The notes: generated by a model from the letters alone, not told the origin. DNA of 32,863 bases from TWA4 sp045121095 (GCA_045121095.1 JBGVFN010000228.1:1-32863); one strand, 5' to 3'; positions 7,137 to 17,128 are shown, counted from the first letter of the stretch. Numbers and translations: made by a program.

Positions 7137-10100
7137 CTATTTTTTATTATACGGCTTATAATATTTATTTAACATTTTTAATGCAGCATCTTTTAATTTA
7201 GGCATATCATAATAAACTTCATTAATTGCATCTTTTAAATCTCTTTTCGTATAATTTTTTCGATAGTAATCTTTTGCAGAAACTCCACGAGGTTTACGTG
7301 GAATTGCTTTTTCCCATCTTTTTGTAATAATATTATGTAATTCTTTTGTTATTTCTACCGAAGGAAAATCATTCGCTTTTATACTAAACATCTCAACTAA
7401 ACGTTTTTCAATTATGTGATGGCATTCAAAACCTTTACTTTTAAAAATTTTTTTGATTTTTGAATATTTTCCGATAGTAAAATTTTTATTACTTTTAAAA
7501 TCGGATGCTTTTGAAGCAACTTTAACAATGCATTTTCCAGTTTTTCCAGACCAACTCCCCGGAATAAATGGTAAAAATGTTGCTCCTATATCCCACAACA
7601 GATTACCAGCATTAGCCCAAGTTTTAGCTTTAGCGAATTCCGCGATACTTAATCCTAAACTTGCAATATCAATTGCTGTTTCAATCCAATGTCCACTGGG
7701 ATCAACGTAGTTAACCGGATCATTCGCACAGTATACATATAAATGAAGCGTATCAGGAATCATATTATCCCCACGATACGTATCCCTACTCAAAAATCTT
7801 CCTGTTTCCGGATTATAATACCGTGCATTCAGATAATACAAACTGGTACTTTCATCATACACACCACCTGTATAACAGATCACATTTTCAAATCCACTCT
7901 GTTCCTCATGGATGGTTGTTTCTCCGAAATCCGTATAGGAATACCACTCTGCACATGTACCATCGGAACTGGTCACTGCCCGTGTGCTTCTCTGTATGTC
8001 TTTCTGATAGAGATAATACTGAGCCGTATCATCGGTATCTGACTTCATAAACGCCAGAGGATTTCCAGAGATTCCAAGATAATAAAAACTATCCAGTTCT
8101 CCATCTCCATCCTCAGTCATCAATAAAGTGCCATCCTGATAGAAATATGCGGTCTGAACATTGTTTTCCGTACGGCTGATGCGCTGTCCATCTCCATTAT
8201 AGGCATTTTCCTGTTCCAAGACTACTGTTTCGTCTGTCTTCATCTGGCAGGAGGTCATCTGCCCCAGTGGATCATATGCATAAGCTGTTTCTGTTCCTTT
8301 TACAGAATCCACTGTGGAAATGAGATTACCGCTGGCATTATAGGTATATACTGCTGCAGAGGATGCTTCTGCAGATGCAGCAGCCAGTGCTTCTTCTTCA
8401 CGGGAGGACAGCAACTGGTCCAGTGCATTGTAAGCATACGTGGTTTCTGTCCGTTTCAGCTGGGTATTTTCATTTTCCGCAAACAGGACTTCCGTCTGTG
8501 TCAGGCGGTTTCCAACCAGATCATAGGTATATTCTGTGGTTGTGCTGACCTGGTTCTGGTCCAGCAGTACGCTCTTGATCAGCTGCCCATATTGATCATA
8601 GGTATAATCTTTTTCTTCACTGACGGTTTCCGACTGTCCGCTCCAGTTCAGTGCTGTTTCCTCATGAACAATGCGGGAAGCCTTGTCATACTGATAGCTG
8701 TGGCTTTCCTTTTCTGTATCGCTGTCACTGCTTTCAGTATAGGTCATGGTCAGGACTCTGTCAAATGCATCGTAGGTATAGGTCCGCTGTACATAGTTTT
8801 CTTCGGTTCCGGTAAGATCCTCATAATCTTTCCGACTGGATACCTTGCCGTCTGCGGTATACTGGTATTCACTTAATGTGCGGGTACCACCGTCTTCCAG
8901 ATCAGCAGTGATCTTCTCCAGCAGTTTCCGGCTGTTATAGGTGTAATGCAGCGTATCTACACCATTTCCATTTTCTGCATAGGAAACAGATGCAATGGAA
9001 CCATCCCCATAGTAGGTGTACTGGATCAGGTGTGCTGCTTTTTGTGCCGCGCTGGGAGATACTGTCCCGTCCACTTCCCAGTAGCCGGTCAGTTCCCCAA
9101 AGCTGTTGTAGGCATAACCGGTATAACGCAGGGGCGAAATGGTTCCGTCTGCGCTTTCATAATCCACCATGGCAGTGATGCGGTCTGCATCATCATACTC
9201 ATATTCTGTTACATGTTCCGTTTCTCCGTCTTTGTTTTTGGCAGTTACTTTGCTGGAACGTCCCAGACTGTCATAAGTGTAGTTCAGTGTACTTCCATCC
9301 GCCTGTGTCTGACTGGTCAGAAGTCCATTTTCATCATACTGATAGGAGGTACGGATCTCCTGTCCATCCCCGGTATCAAGGACATACAGAGTACGGCCGG
9401 CTCCGTCTTCCATGGTCGTACTGGTGCTTCCATTTGCCCGGGTCACCACGGTCTTACTGTTCCCATCAGAATCTACATCATACTGATAGGAAGTCACTGC
9501 ATCCCCTTCTTTTACAGACAACAGACGACTGGTGTCATCATAGGTATACGTAACCTGATTTCCCAGCGCATCTACTGCTTTCAGGACATTTCCTCTGGTA
9601 TCGTAGATCTGGCTGGTGTGGATGCTCTCGGAGGTAACGGTAAATGCATTCCCTTCATACCCCGGCTGCTGGATGGTGTCGGTCTGGTTTCCATCCTGAT
9701 CATATAAAGTAAGGACCTTTCCTGTGATTTCTCCATCTGCTGCAGTTGATGTGACCAGCAGGTAATTTTGGCCGGACTGGTCATAAAGGCTGTCCTGATG
9801 CAGTCCGTTGGAGGTTACACGAACCGTCTGCCCCAGTCCATCTGTCCAGGAAACGGATTCCGCTCCTTCCGGATCAGTTTGTGTGACCTTCGCAGCATTC
9901 TGGATAGTGGTTGTTCCCGTTCCCTGACCGTTTTTGATGGATACATCACCATATCCATAAGAAGTAGTCCAGGTACGGCTGCTTCCGTCCGCAGAAACGG
10001 TCCTTTTCACCACACGGTTCCGGCTGTCATAAGCGTAGCTGGTCACGCTTCCATCGGCTGCTGTTTCGCTTTTGACCTGTCCATTGGGATAATAACTGGT

Positions 10101-13100
10101 CTCCAGAGTCTGGGCCAGTTCCCCATCCTGGTCATAGATCTGCTGTTTGACCATCCTTCCCAGGAAATCATAGGTATAAACAGTCCTGCTTCCATCGGAG
10201 GAACTGCTCTCCAGCAGGTTGCCCATGGCATCATACAGGTTTTCTGAAGCAATGGTGATATCGCCTGCCGTACTGGATTCAGTCAGAAGATTTCCCTCCG
10301 CATCATAAGCCTCTTCTGTGGTGCTGACGGTATTTCCTTCCAGTTTTTCCGTCACGGATACCTGCAGGTCTTCCTCGTCTGAATCCTCGCCATCCGCATA
10401 ATCATACAGGATCTCAGAATCCTGGAGCAGGTCTTCTTCAGATGTAATACGTCCTGCCTCATCATAGGTGCTGACGGTATTTTCCAGAGTAGTACCGTCT
10501 TTTTTGGTCACTGTGCCGGTGATCAGGTTCGGGTTATTATCATCCCCGTAAGTATAAGTTGTTACACTGCCATCCTCTGCCGTATCCTTTGTGATATTGC
10601 CTAGACTGTCATAAACGGTGGTAGAAGTGCGTGTCTCCGTATGGGATACCATTTTTCCATCTTCCAGTGTTTCCCATGCAGCGGTAACAGATGTACTGGT
10701 CAGACAGTTGTCCTCATAGGTATAGGTCGTTACGTTACCTGACGGGTCGGTGTAAGAAACAATGTTTCCATTTGCATTCCATGTGACACTTTCCGTCAAA
10801 ATGTTCTTTCCACCGGATGTTTCTTTGGTAATGACCGTCTTTTTTGCAGATGTGTCATATGCCAGGATCGTCTTTTCCCCATCCGGAAGTGTCAGGGCAG
10901 ATACCCGGTCAGAACTGTCATAGCTGATCTGGTAGGAATTTTCTTCCGCATCCTTGATCGCAGTTACATTACCATCGGTCCAGGTGTAAGCATAAACTAC
11001 GCTCTCGGAACCGTCTGCGCTCTTTCTGGTCATGGACTGCAGCTGCAATCCATCGTAGGTATATTCCAGAGTACTTTCATCCGGCAGGATGATCTTCTTT
11101 ACCAGCAGATGATCGCCATCGGATGCATCCTGGTATTCAAAATCCAGGACTTTACCGGTAGAGGCTTCCACCTGTGAGAGCATGCCCTGTTTTTCATCAT
11201 AGTGCAGGAGCATCCAGGTGCCTGTGGGTTCTGTGATCGCTATGGCCTGCCCGCTGCTGTTAAAATACCAACAGGTCTGCGATTTATCTTCCATCCGGTA
11301 AGACCAGGTCACTTCCTGCACTTCATCCAGGTTCAGAACCGTTCCTTCTGCGTCCTCACTTTCAAACAGCTGCAGTTCCTTGGTGCTGCCGGAAAGATAG
11401 CTGCCGTCTTCCTGAAGTTCCAGTTTTTCAATAGTACCTGTTCCGTCTTTAAAAACATACGAATCGGTATCTTCTCCATTTGCATCACAGACTCTCAGGA
11501 TCTCCAGATTAAAATTATGATCCCAGCCATTACCAAAAGCAGTCTTTGCCGTTGACTGACTGTTATAAGTACGTGAAATGCCAAATGCCAGTTCTGAACT
11601 GGGCAGGGTAACATCTTCCTGCTGATAAACAAAATTTCCTTTACTCTCTTCTACCTGTCCGGTACCTACCGGTGTTTCCAGAGACTGATAACCCCAGTAA
11701 TCTTTGATACCCAGGAATTTTTCATATTCATCCGCAGAAATAACGGTACTGGAGACTTCATCCGAATAGCTTCCTGTGGCAGTTACCGTACCACTGCTGT
11801 TGGAACGGACCGCACGGACTTTATAATAATAGGTTTTTCCGTAATTGACATTTGGTTCACACCAGTAACAGGTCTTCAGACCGGAAACAGCCAGAGTGGA
11901 TTCATCCGGTGTAAAATTGGCACTGGTACTTCTGTATACTTCATAGCTGACACTGTCGGGCAGTGCATCCGTGCCGCGGCGGTCCCATTTCAAAAGTGTT
12001 TTGTAATTGATCTTATCCTGAACAGTCAGGTTCTGGGGTGTCCAGTCTGCCAGATCAATGGGACTGAATGTCTTTGTAACCGTGTTACTGTTTCCACATT
12101 TATCTGTTACCGTAAGGGCCAATGTGTAAGTGCCTTCCGGATAAGCAGACGGATCGAACAAAACAGAAGAACCCGTTGTACCGGAATACAAGGTTTCATC
12201 TGCATCCAGTGACTCACCAGAAAGCTTCAGAACAACTGATTTTAATCCGCTGTTTGCATCTGCTGCAGCAAAAGTAATCTGATATTTTCCAGAATTATTT
12301 CCATCCGCATCCTGAATGGTGATGCTGCCAGTAGGCTTTGTGACATCCACATAATAATATAAAGTTTTCGCTGTACTGACATTACTGCATTTGTCAATAG
12401 CACGTACTTTGATGGTATGCTTTCCACTGGTGGTGATTTTTCCAGAGGGAATCGTAAAACTACCAGATTCTGTAGTACCCATGGAAGCATAGCTTCCGCC
12501 GTCCACACTGTACTGAACTTGTTTTAAAAACCGGTCTGATGCACCGCTCCAGCTGATAACAGGTTTAACATTAGTACTGTAAGATGTGGTGCTGGTGGAT
12601 GGTGATATGCTTGCTGATGACAAAGTCGGAACTGTGCCATCCAAAATAAACCCGATAGTCTTACCCGGACCGGCAAATCCATATCGGTCTACACCGCGCA
12701 CATAAAACCGGAAATATCCCTCCTCAATCTCTGAGGTATCAATCGTTGCTGTGCCGGATGAAGTAGTTCCGATGACACGGTCTGAAGAATAGGGGATATA
12801 CTGTGAATTCACGACGGTCTTTCCATCATCAGTCATGGTTGCAACTCGATACTGGATCTGGCTGAGTGCTACGGATTCAATTCCCTCCCAGGTCGCTTTC
12901 AGATTCGTCCCTTTTTTCAGGAGCTGTGTTGCCAGCGTCAGACTGGTAGCAGCAGTAGGTTTATCATAATAAGTTACTGACAGTTTGGGCCGATAAGATG
13001 TAGACGAATGTCTTGAGCCATAAAATTTAGCGTACTGACTGACAGTTTCTGCTTTTGTACGCAGCATAATACCATAATCACTGCTTCCATTCGCCAGTTT

Positions 13101-14651
13101 TCTTACATAGGATGTAAGTGTCAGCGTACATTGGTTATTCGCTTCCGCCGTATTCGTAAATGATGAAAGTGCAGTGGTTGAATAGGACGGCCGGTTATTC
13201 CAGGTCAGCGTGGATTTATCCCATGCAGCCGTAACAGTATGAGCCTGCACAGTCTCTCCTGCAGTTCCACCGCCCGTTTCATAGATTGTCAGTTTTGCAC
13301 TTGCTACAGAATAACCGTTTACCTTATCGGCTAATCCATTAAAAGCAATATAAGTCCGTTCATATCCATTGGCATTGGTCCGTCCTGCGAACATACCGGT
13401 GGTGGTGCTGTTATAAAAATTCATATCCGCATAAGTGGACTTACTGAGCACATATACATCATAAACGGCAGAACCTCCTGTCCATGTATAGGAAGGGTCA
13501 ATGGTAACCGGGTAGACCGTATCCGGATCTTCCAGATACTCCGGATCCACCGTCATAGTCAGGATATAGGTACCTTCTGACTCATCCACTTCTTCCAGAT
13601 CATAGGTAATGGCTTCGCTGTAATGTTCTTCCGTTGCGTCATTCATGTACGGAGTCTGAATACCTCCCACCAGAACTTCCTGTTCTTTTTCATCCAGTGC
13701 ATAAAAACTGATTCCTTCAACAGCTGCATCTTTTCTTGCAGTGATTCCGCCACCTAATGTAAAAGCAAACTGCCAGACATTAGAATCCGGCTTTTCATTC
13801 AGAATGATATTTTCCTTTACACCAGTTTCAAATGGAATATATTCCAGTTTGAATGTCTTATCTTCTGAAGAATAAACTGCTGCTGTATTCTTTTTTTCTT
13901 CTTTTCCATAGATATCTGTGACTTCTTCTTCTGCAACCTGAACAGAAGAAAGTTCCTCTACCTCACGAAATGCATTATCTTCACTTCCCAATGCACTCAG
14001 TTCGACCTCAGCTGAAAATGTCCCTTCTATGCCTTCAGCTGAAACGATATCTGCTTCCTCACCAGAAACATGGGTTTCTTCACTGGAAATAACATCCTCG
14101 GAAGAATCTTCTTCCTGTCCAAACAAAGGCGTCACTTCCAGAGAATATTCTCCATTTTCCATGCGTAAAGGTGTTTCCTGACCGATTGCTTCAGGAATAT
14201 AATGTTTCATATCCCCCTGTGCATTGACATAAGCGTATCCTTCCAGTTCTTCGCCATCCGCATTCAGTTCACTATCCACAGCAACAAGAGATGTGTCATA
14301 ATCGACTAAATCCCCATCTTCATCCTCATAGCGGACATCACTGGAATAGAACTCTGTCATCTTTCTGCCATCTGACAGCTGCCAGGTCGTAGAATTCTGT
14401 GTTCGCTCCTCTACGATTTCTTCTTTTTCTAAATCCTCCGGATCTGCAAATTCAATCTCTTCAAAATCTTCCAATTGTTCTGCATCATCCAAGTCCTGTG
14501 TAATCTCTTCCGTTTGTTCTGTATCATTTTCTACACCACTTCCTGCTGCGAATGCGACAGCAGACCATTCACAGGATGTAAAAGAAACACACAAAATAAG
14601 AAGCCATGACAAGATTCTTTCATAAAGTTTTTTTCTCATTTGTTTTCTCAC
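7137..14651 (-). CDS. Secreted RHS/YD-repeat polymorphic toxin (WapA-like) with HNH-type tip
   Basis: 2504 residues. In order: signal peptide (1 to about 36); acidic region; DNRLRE-type carbohydrate-binding-like domain (about 395-562, WDKSTLTWNNRPSYS motif); Ig-like and Fn3-like beta domains (about 565-980); DUF6531-type start (about 995, GTGQVEESKGNF); YD/RHS repeats to about 2260; RHS core (YYLNARYYNPETGRFLSRD ... YCANDPVNYVDPSGH) ending near 2321. The 180-residue tip contains GFECHHIIEKR (His2411-His2412) and His2439, resembling the AHH/HNH-endonuclease VII group; nuclease activity is inferred. The tip and immunity genes are clearly AT-richer than the repeat body, with the change near position 7700, as expected of exchangeable toxin tips. 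GTG start at 14651 (AAAGGA about 11 nt upstream); the ATG at 14639 is an alternative. Probably a contact-dependent antibacterial factor. Confidence 0.9.
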   Translation of the reverse strand: MRKQMRKKLYERILSWLLILCVSFTSCEWSAVAFAAGSGVENDTEQTEEITQDLDDAEQLEDFEEIEFADPEDLEKEEIVEERTQNSTTWQLSDGRKMTEFYSSDVRYEDEDGDLVDYDTSLVAVDSELNADGEELEGYAYVNAQGDMKHYIPEAIGQETPLRMENGEYSLEVTPLFGQEEDSSEDVISSEETHVSGEEADIVSAEGIEGTFSAEVELSALGSEDNAFREVEELSSVQVAEEEVTDIYGKEEKKNTAAVYSSEDKTFKLEYIPFETGVKENIILNEKPDSNVWQFAFTLGGGITARKDAAVEGISFYALDEKEQEVLVGGIQTPYMNDATEEHYSEAITYDLEEVDESEGTYILTMTVDPEYLEDPDTVYPVTIDPSYTWTGGSAVYDVYVLSKSTYADMNFYNSTTTGMFAGRTNANGYERTYIAFNGLADKVNGYSVASAKLTIYETGGGTAGETVQAHTVTAAWDKSTLTWNNRPSYSTTALSSFTNTAEANNQCTLTLTSYVRKLANGSSDYGIMLRTKAETVSQYAKFYGSRHSSTSYRPKLSVTYYDKPTAATSLTLATQLLKKGTNLKATWEGIESVALSQIQYRVATMTDDGKTVVNSQYIPYSSDRVIGTTSSGTATIDTSEIEEGYFRFYVRGVDRYGFAGPGKTIGFILDGTVPTLSSASISPSTSTTSYSTNVKPVISWSGASDRFLKQVQYSVDGGSYASMGTTESGSFTIPSGKITTSGKHTIKVRAIDKCSNVSTAKTLYYYVDVTKPTGSITIQDADGNNSGKYQITFAAADANSGLKSVVLKLSGESLDADETLYSGTTGSSVLFDPSAYPEGTYTLALTVTDKCGNSNTVTKTFSPIDLADWTPQNLTVQDKINYKTLLKWDRRGTDALPDSVSYEVYRSTSANFTPDESTLAVSGLKTCYWCEPNVNYGKTYYYKVRAVRSNSSGTVTATGSYSDEVSSTVISADEYEKFLGIKDYWGYQSLETPVGTGQVEESKGNFVYQQEDVTLPSSELAFGISRTYNSQSTAKTAFGNGWDHNFNLEILRVCDANGEDTDSYVFKDGTGTIEKLELQEDGSYLSGSTKELQLFESEDAEGTVLNLDEVQEVTWSYRMEDKSQTCWYFNSSGQAIAITEPTGTWMLLHYDEKQGMLSQVEASTGKVLDFEYQDASDGDHLLVKKIILPDESTLEYTYDGLQLQSMTRKSADGSESVVYAYTWTDGNVTAIKDAEENSYQISYDSSDRVSALTLPDGEKTILAYDTSAKKTVITKETSGGKNILTESVTWNANGNIVSYTDPSGNVTTYTYEDNCLTSTSVTAAWETLEDGKMVSHTETRTSTTVYDSLGNITKDTAEDGSVTTYTYGDDNNPNLITGTVTKKDGTTLENTVSTYDEAGRITSEEDLLQDSEILYDYADGEDSDEEDLQVSVTEKLEGNTVSTTEEAYDAEGNLLTESSTAGDITIASENLYDAMGNLLESSSSDGSRTVYTYDFLGRMVKQQIYDQDGELAQTLETSYYPNGQVKSETAADGSVTSYAYDSRNRVVKRTVSADGSSRTWTTSYGYGDVSIKNGQGTGTTTIQNAAKVTQTDPEGAESVSWTDGLGQTVRVTSNGLHQDSLYDQSGQNYLLVTSTAADGEITGKVLTLYDQDGNQTDTIQQPGYEGNAFTVTSESIHTSQIYDTRGNVLKAVDALGNQVTYTYDDTSRLLSVKEGDAVTSYQYDVDSDGNSKTVVTRANGSTSTTMEDGAGRTLYVLDTGDGQEIRTSYQYDENGLLTSQTQADGSTLNYTYDSLGRSSKVTAKNKDGETEHVTEYEYDDADRITAMVDYESADGTISPLRYTGYAYNSFGELTGYWEVDGTVSPSAAQKAAHLIQYTYYGDGSIASVSYAENGNGVDTLHYTYNSRKLLEKITADLEDGGTRTLSEYQYTADGKVSSRKDYEDLTGTEENYVQRTYTYDAFDRVLTMTYTESSDSDTEKESHSYQYDKASRIVHEETALNWSGQSETVSEEKDYTYDQYGQLIKSVLLDQNQVSTTTEYTYDLVGNRLTQTEVLFAENENTQLKRTETTYAYNALDQLLSSREEEALAAASAEASSAAVYTYNASGNLISTVDSVKGTETAYAYDPLGQMTSCQMKTDETVVLEQENAYNGDGQRISRTENNVQTAYFYQDGTLLMTEDGDGELDSFYYLGISGNPLAFMKSDTDDTAQYYLYQKDIQRSTRAVTSSDGTCAEWYSYTDFGETTIHEEQSGFENVICYTGGVYDESTSLYYLNARYYNPETGRFLSRDTYRGDNMIPDTLHLYVYCANDPVNYVDPSGHWIETAIDIASLGLSIAEFAKAKTWANAGNLLWDIGATFLPFIPGSWSGKTGKCIVKVASKASDFKSNKNFTIGKYSKIKKIFKSKGFECHHIIEKRLVEMFSIKANDFPSVEITKELHNIITKRWEKAIPRKPRGVSAKDYYRKNYTKRDLKDAINEVYYDMPKLKDAALKMLNKYYKPYNKK

Positions 14652-15005
14652 TTTTTATTATTCCTTTCGTAATTTTCGCAGAGAGGATTTCTGTAAAATT
14701 ACGTTTTCAATGAGCCTCACCTCCACATTTTTTTCTTTACCTGAAATACCCCTCTACTTATATATCCGGAAAACAGGGGTAAAAGTAACGCTTTTTTTGA
14801 AAGAAAATTTTTTTCGTCGTATTTCCTAAAGTTTTGGTATTTTTAGACAAAAATATTTAGGAATTTTTAAGTTTTTCGAACTATTTGCCATAGTCAAATC
14901 ATCCTTAATATCTTTAATCAGACTGTTACAGTAATCTTTTTATACCATTTTCTTTCTTTAACAATTTATCAGTGATTTTAATAAAAAATAGTTATTTCAA
15001 TCAGT
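14652..15005 (-). promoter_or_regulatory. AT-rich leader/promoter region of RHS gene
   Basis: A non-coding stretch of about 350 bp. A weak extended -10 (TGGTATAAA on the minus strand, complement of 14939-14947) with TTGTTA 14 bp upstream is a possible promoter. It would give a leader of about 280 nt containing a two-part hairpin: TTCCTAAA/TTTAGGAA (14823-14830 with 14856-14863) around TATTTTT/AAAAATA (14838-14844 with 14849-14855). No ORF is supported. Confidence 0.35.
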
Positions 15006-15063
15006 CAAAAAAAGCGCTCAACAACCCGCCGACAATTAGTCTTTGGATTATTAAGCGCTTTAC
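15006..15063 (-). terminator. Terminator of the ABC-F gene
   Basis: Read on the minus strand, AAAGCGCTTAATAATCC pairs with GGGTTGTTGAGCGCTTT through a 17-bp stem using G-U wobbles, followed by a 7-T run. The wobbles make it specific for the minus strand. The sequence is a relative of the 4636-4696 terminator. Confidence 0.85.
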
Positions 15064-15082
15064 TTCAAAGTAAATTCACACC

Positions 15083-16639
15083 TTACACGATCTTCAAGCA
15101 CCACTTGGTGCAGTCCCACACATCCGTAGCCAGTCCTTCATAAAATTCCGGTTCATGGCATACCATCAGAATACTTCCTTTATATGCCTTCAACGCCCGT
15201 TTCAATTCCGCTTTTGCATCCACATCCAGATGGTTGGTAGGTTCGTCCAGTACCAGAATATTAGACGGACGGTTGATCAGTTTACACAAGCGCACTTTTG
15301 CCTGCTCACCACCACTTAAAACCCGTACCTGACTTTCAATGTGCTTGGTGGTCAGTCCGCATTTGGCAAGGGCAGAACGCACTTCATACTGTGTAAATCC
15401 AGGAAATTCACCCCAGATTTCATCAATACAGCTTCCTGTATGGGAGGTGTCCATTTCCTGTTCAAAATAACCGATTTCCAGATAATCTCCCAGTTCCACA
15501 TCACCGGATACGGAAGGAATCAGACCCAGAATACTTTTTAACAAGGTTGTTTTACCAATACCGTTGGCACCCGTCAATACGATTTTCTGACCTCGTTCCA
15601 TGGACAGATTCAGAGGCTGAGACAGTGGAGTTTCATAACCAATGACCAGGTCATGCATCTCAAAAATATAACGGCTGGGAGTGCGTGCTTCTTTAAAGTT
15701 AAATTCCGGTTTCACGCGCTCGGGAGCCAGCTCAATCTTCTCCATCTTATCCAGCTTCTTCTGACGGGACATAGCCATATTTCTGGTGGAAACTCTCGCT
15801 TTGTTTCTGGCAACAAAGTCCTTCAGATCGGCGATTTCCTGCTGTTGACGGTTATATGCTGCCTGTAACTGTGATTTTTTCATGGCATAAACTTCCTGGA
15901 ATTTATCATAATCACCAGGATAACGATCCAGCTTCTGATTCTCCATATGATAAATCAGATTGATAACACTGTTCAGGAACGGAATATCGTGGGAAATCAA
16001 AATAAATGCATTTTCATATTCCTGCAGATAACGCTTCAGCCACTCAATATGAACCACATCCAGATAGTTGGTAGGCTCGTCCAGCAGAAGAATATCCGGC
16101 TTTTCCAGTAAAAGCTTCGCCAACAGCACCTTGGTACGCTGTCCGCCGCTCAATTCTTCCACATCCTGGTCAAGACCAATGGCGGTCAGCCCCAATGCAT
16201 GAGCAACTTCTTCTACCTTTGCATCAATAATATAGAAATCATGGGCATCCAGCATCTCCTGAATCGTTCCCAGATCCTCCATCATCTTTTCCAACTCCTG
16301 TTCTGAAGCCTCACCCATACGATTGCAGATATCATTCATCTGCTCTTCCATTTCAAATAACCAGGAAAATGCGCTGCGCAGCACATCACGGATCGTCATA
16401 CCCGCATGAAGCGCCGTATGCTGGTCCAGATATCCCACACGTACATTCTTCCCCCACTCAATCTTACCTTCATCCGGCTGTAAATGACCGGTAATCAAAT
16501 TCATAAATGTGGACTTTCCTTCTCCGTTGGCACCAATCAGACCCACATGTTCACCTTTTAATAAACGAAAAGATACATGATCAAAAATCGCACGGTCACC
16601 AAAACCGTGGCTCAGGTTTTCTACTGTTAAAATACTCAT
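15083..16639 (-). CDS. ABC-F family ATPase (YkpA/YbiT-like)
   Basis: 518 residues from the start used here. It has two ABC ATPase domains in one chain and no membrane segment. Domain 1 has Walker A GANGEGKST (36-44), signature LSGGQRTKV (163-171) and Walker B LLLDEPTNYLD (Glu188). A charged linker (about 240-320) follows. Domain 2 has GANGIGKTT (357-365), LSGGEQAKV (441-449) and LVLDEPTNHLD (Glu466). ABC-F proteins act on ribosomes during translation or confer antibiotic protection; this one lacks long insertions, so a housekeeping translation-factor role is more likely. I chose the ATG at 16639 because the protein family begins MSILTVENLSHGFG and AAGGGAG lies about 10 nt upstream; an in-frame upstream extension to 16726 has no family support. 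It has its own strong promoter and terminator, so it is a single-gene unit. Confidence 0.92.
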   Translation of the reverse strand: MSILTVENLSHGFGDRAIFDHVSFRLLKGEHVGLIGANGEGKSTFMNLITGHLQPDEGKIEWGKNVRVGYLDQHTALHAGMTIRDVLRSAFSWLFEMEEQMNDICNRMGEASEQELEKMMEDLGTIQEMLDAHDFYIIDAKVEEVAHALGLTAIGLDQDVEELSGGQRTKVLLAKLLLEKPDILLLDEPTNYLDVVHIEWLKRYLQEYENAFILISHDIPFLNSVINLIYHMENQKLDRYPGDYDKFQEVYAMKKSQLQAAYNRQQQEIADLKDFVARNKARVSTRNMAMSRQKKLDKMEKIELAPERVKPEFNFKEARTPSRYIFEMHDLVIGYETPLSQPLNLSMERGQKIVLTGANGIGKTTLLKSILGLIPSVSGDVELGDYLEIGYFEQEMDTSHTGSCIDEIWGEFPGFTQYEVRSALAKCGLTTKHIESQVRVLSGGEQAKVRLCKLINRPSNILVLDEPTNHLDVDAKAELKRALKAYKGSILMVCHEPEFYEGLATDVWDCTKWCLKIV

Positions 16640-16742
16640 ATCCGAAAATCTCCCTTTCAGTCCTTTTACTGACAGCATCCCCAGCGTACAAATATCATGG
16701 TCCCAAATGTGCATTATCTCGTACACTGACAGTATCTTTTCG

Positions 16743-16771
16743 ATTATATCAGCAGGTCTTCATTCCGTCAA
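16743..16771 (-). promoter_or_regulatory. sigma-A promoter of the ABC-F gene
   Basis: On the minus strand TTGACG, 17-bp spacer, TATAAT, with an extended TGA before the -10. The -35 box abuts the stop codon of the 16772-17026 gene. The leader is about 100 nt. Confidence 0.8.
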
Positions 16772-17026
16772 TTAAACTTCTGCCGCTGCCATATACAATT
16801 CGCTCTGCTCATCTGTCAACTCATAATTCTTCTTTAGAATTTCCCGAATATCTGCATCACAACAATTTAAATCACGCAATACAACAATCATTTTTAAGAC
16901 AGAAGAATTACGCTCCTGATTAATCCCCTGACTAATTCCTTGACTAATTCCTTGATTTATCCCCTCATTTAATACCATATCATATAATTTACACATATTC
17001 CCAACCTCTTCTTTCTCCAAATACAA
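16772..17026 (-). CDS. Small GINQG/GISQG-repeat protein (Rpn nuclease tail-like)
   Basis: Up to 84 residues. It contains GINQGISQGISQGINQ (about 22-37), then a helical tail. Runs of [EQ]GxxxG followed by a short C-terminal helix bundle are typical of the ends of Rpn-type (PD-(D/E)XK transposase-like) proteins, but the catalytic N-terminal part is absent here. It could be a remnant of such a gene or an independent small protein. A near-consensus promoter lies just upstream, favouring expression. The TTG at 17026 has a strong but close AAGGGAAGG; the ATG at 16996 (Met11, GAGG 8 nt upstream) is the alternative start, giving 74 residues. The Gly repeats are encoded by a short tandem DNA repeat. 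Confidence 0.55.
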   Translation of the reverse strand: MYLEKEEVGNMCKLYDMVLNEGINQGISQGISQGINQERNSSVLKMIVVLRDLNCCDADIREILKKNYELTDEQSELYMAAAEV

Positions 17027-17052
17027 ACCTTCCCTTTCGTTATTTTTAATAT

Positions 17053-17081
17053 ACTATACATTTTACAAATATACAAGTCAA
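17053..17081 (-). promoter_or_regulatory. sigma-A promoter of the GINQG-repeat gene
   Basis: On the minus strand TTGACT, 17-bp spacer, TATAGT. Predicted transcript start is about 20 nt before the TTG codon. Confidence 0.7.
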
Positions 17082-17128
17082 TGCATTTCAGACTTTATTT
17101 ATAATCCTTTGTGAAGATTTTATCAAAT

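Noticed and set aside
8946..9707. 253-codon plus-strand ORF inside the RHS gene
   Set aside because: It is antisense to YD repeats; composition reflects the repeat code on the other strand and there is no ribosome site.
16640..16726. 29-codon N-terminal extension of the ABC-F protein
   Set aside because: The family starts at MSILTVENL and the ribosome site fits 16639.
16917..16968. Short direct repeats as a possible CRISPR array
   Set aside because: Units are about 15 bp with no spacers and encode the GINQG/GISQG repeat of a protein.
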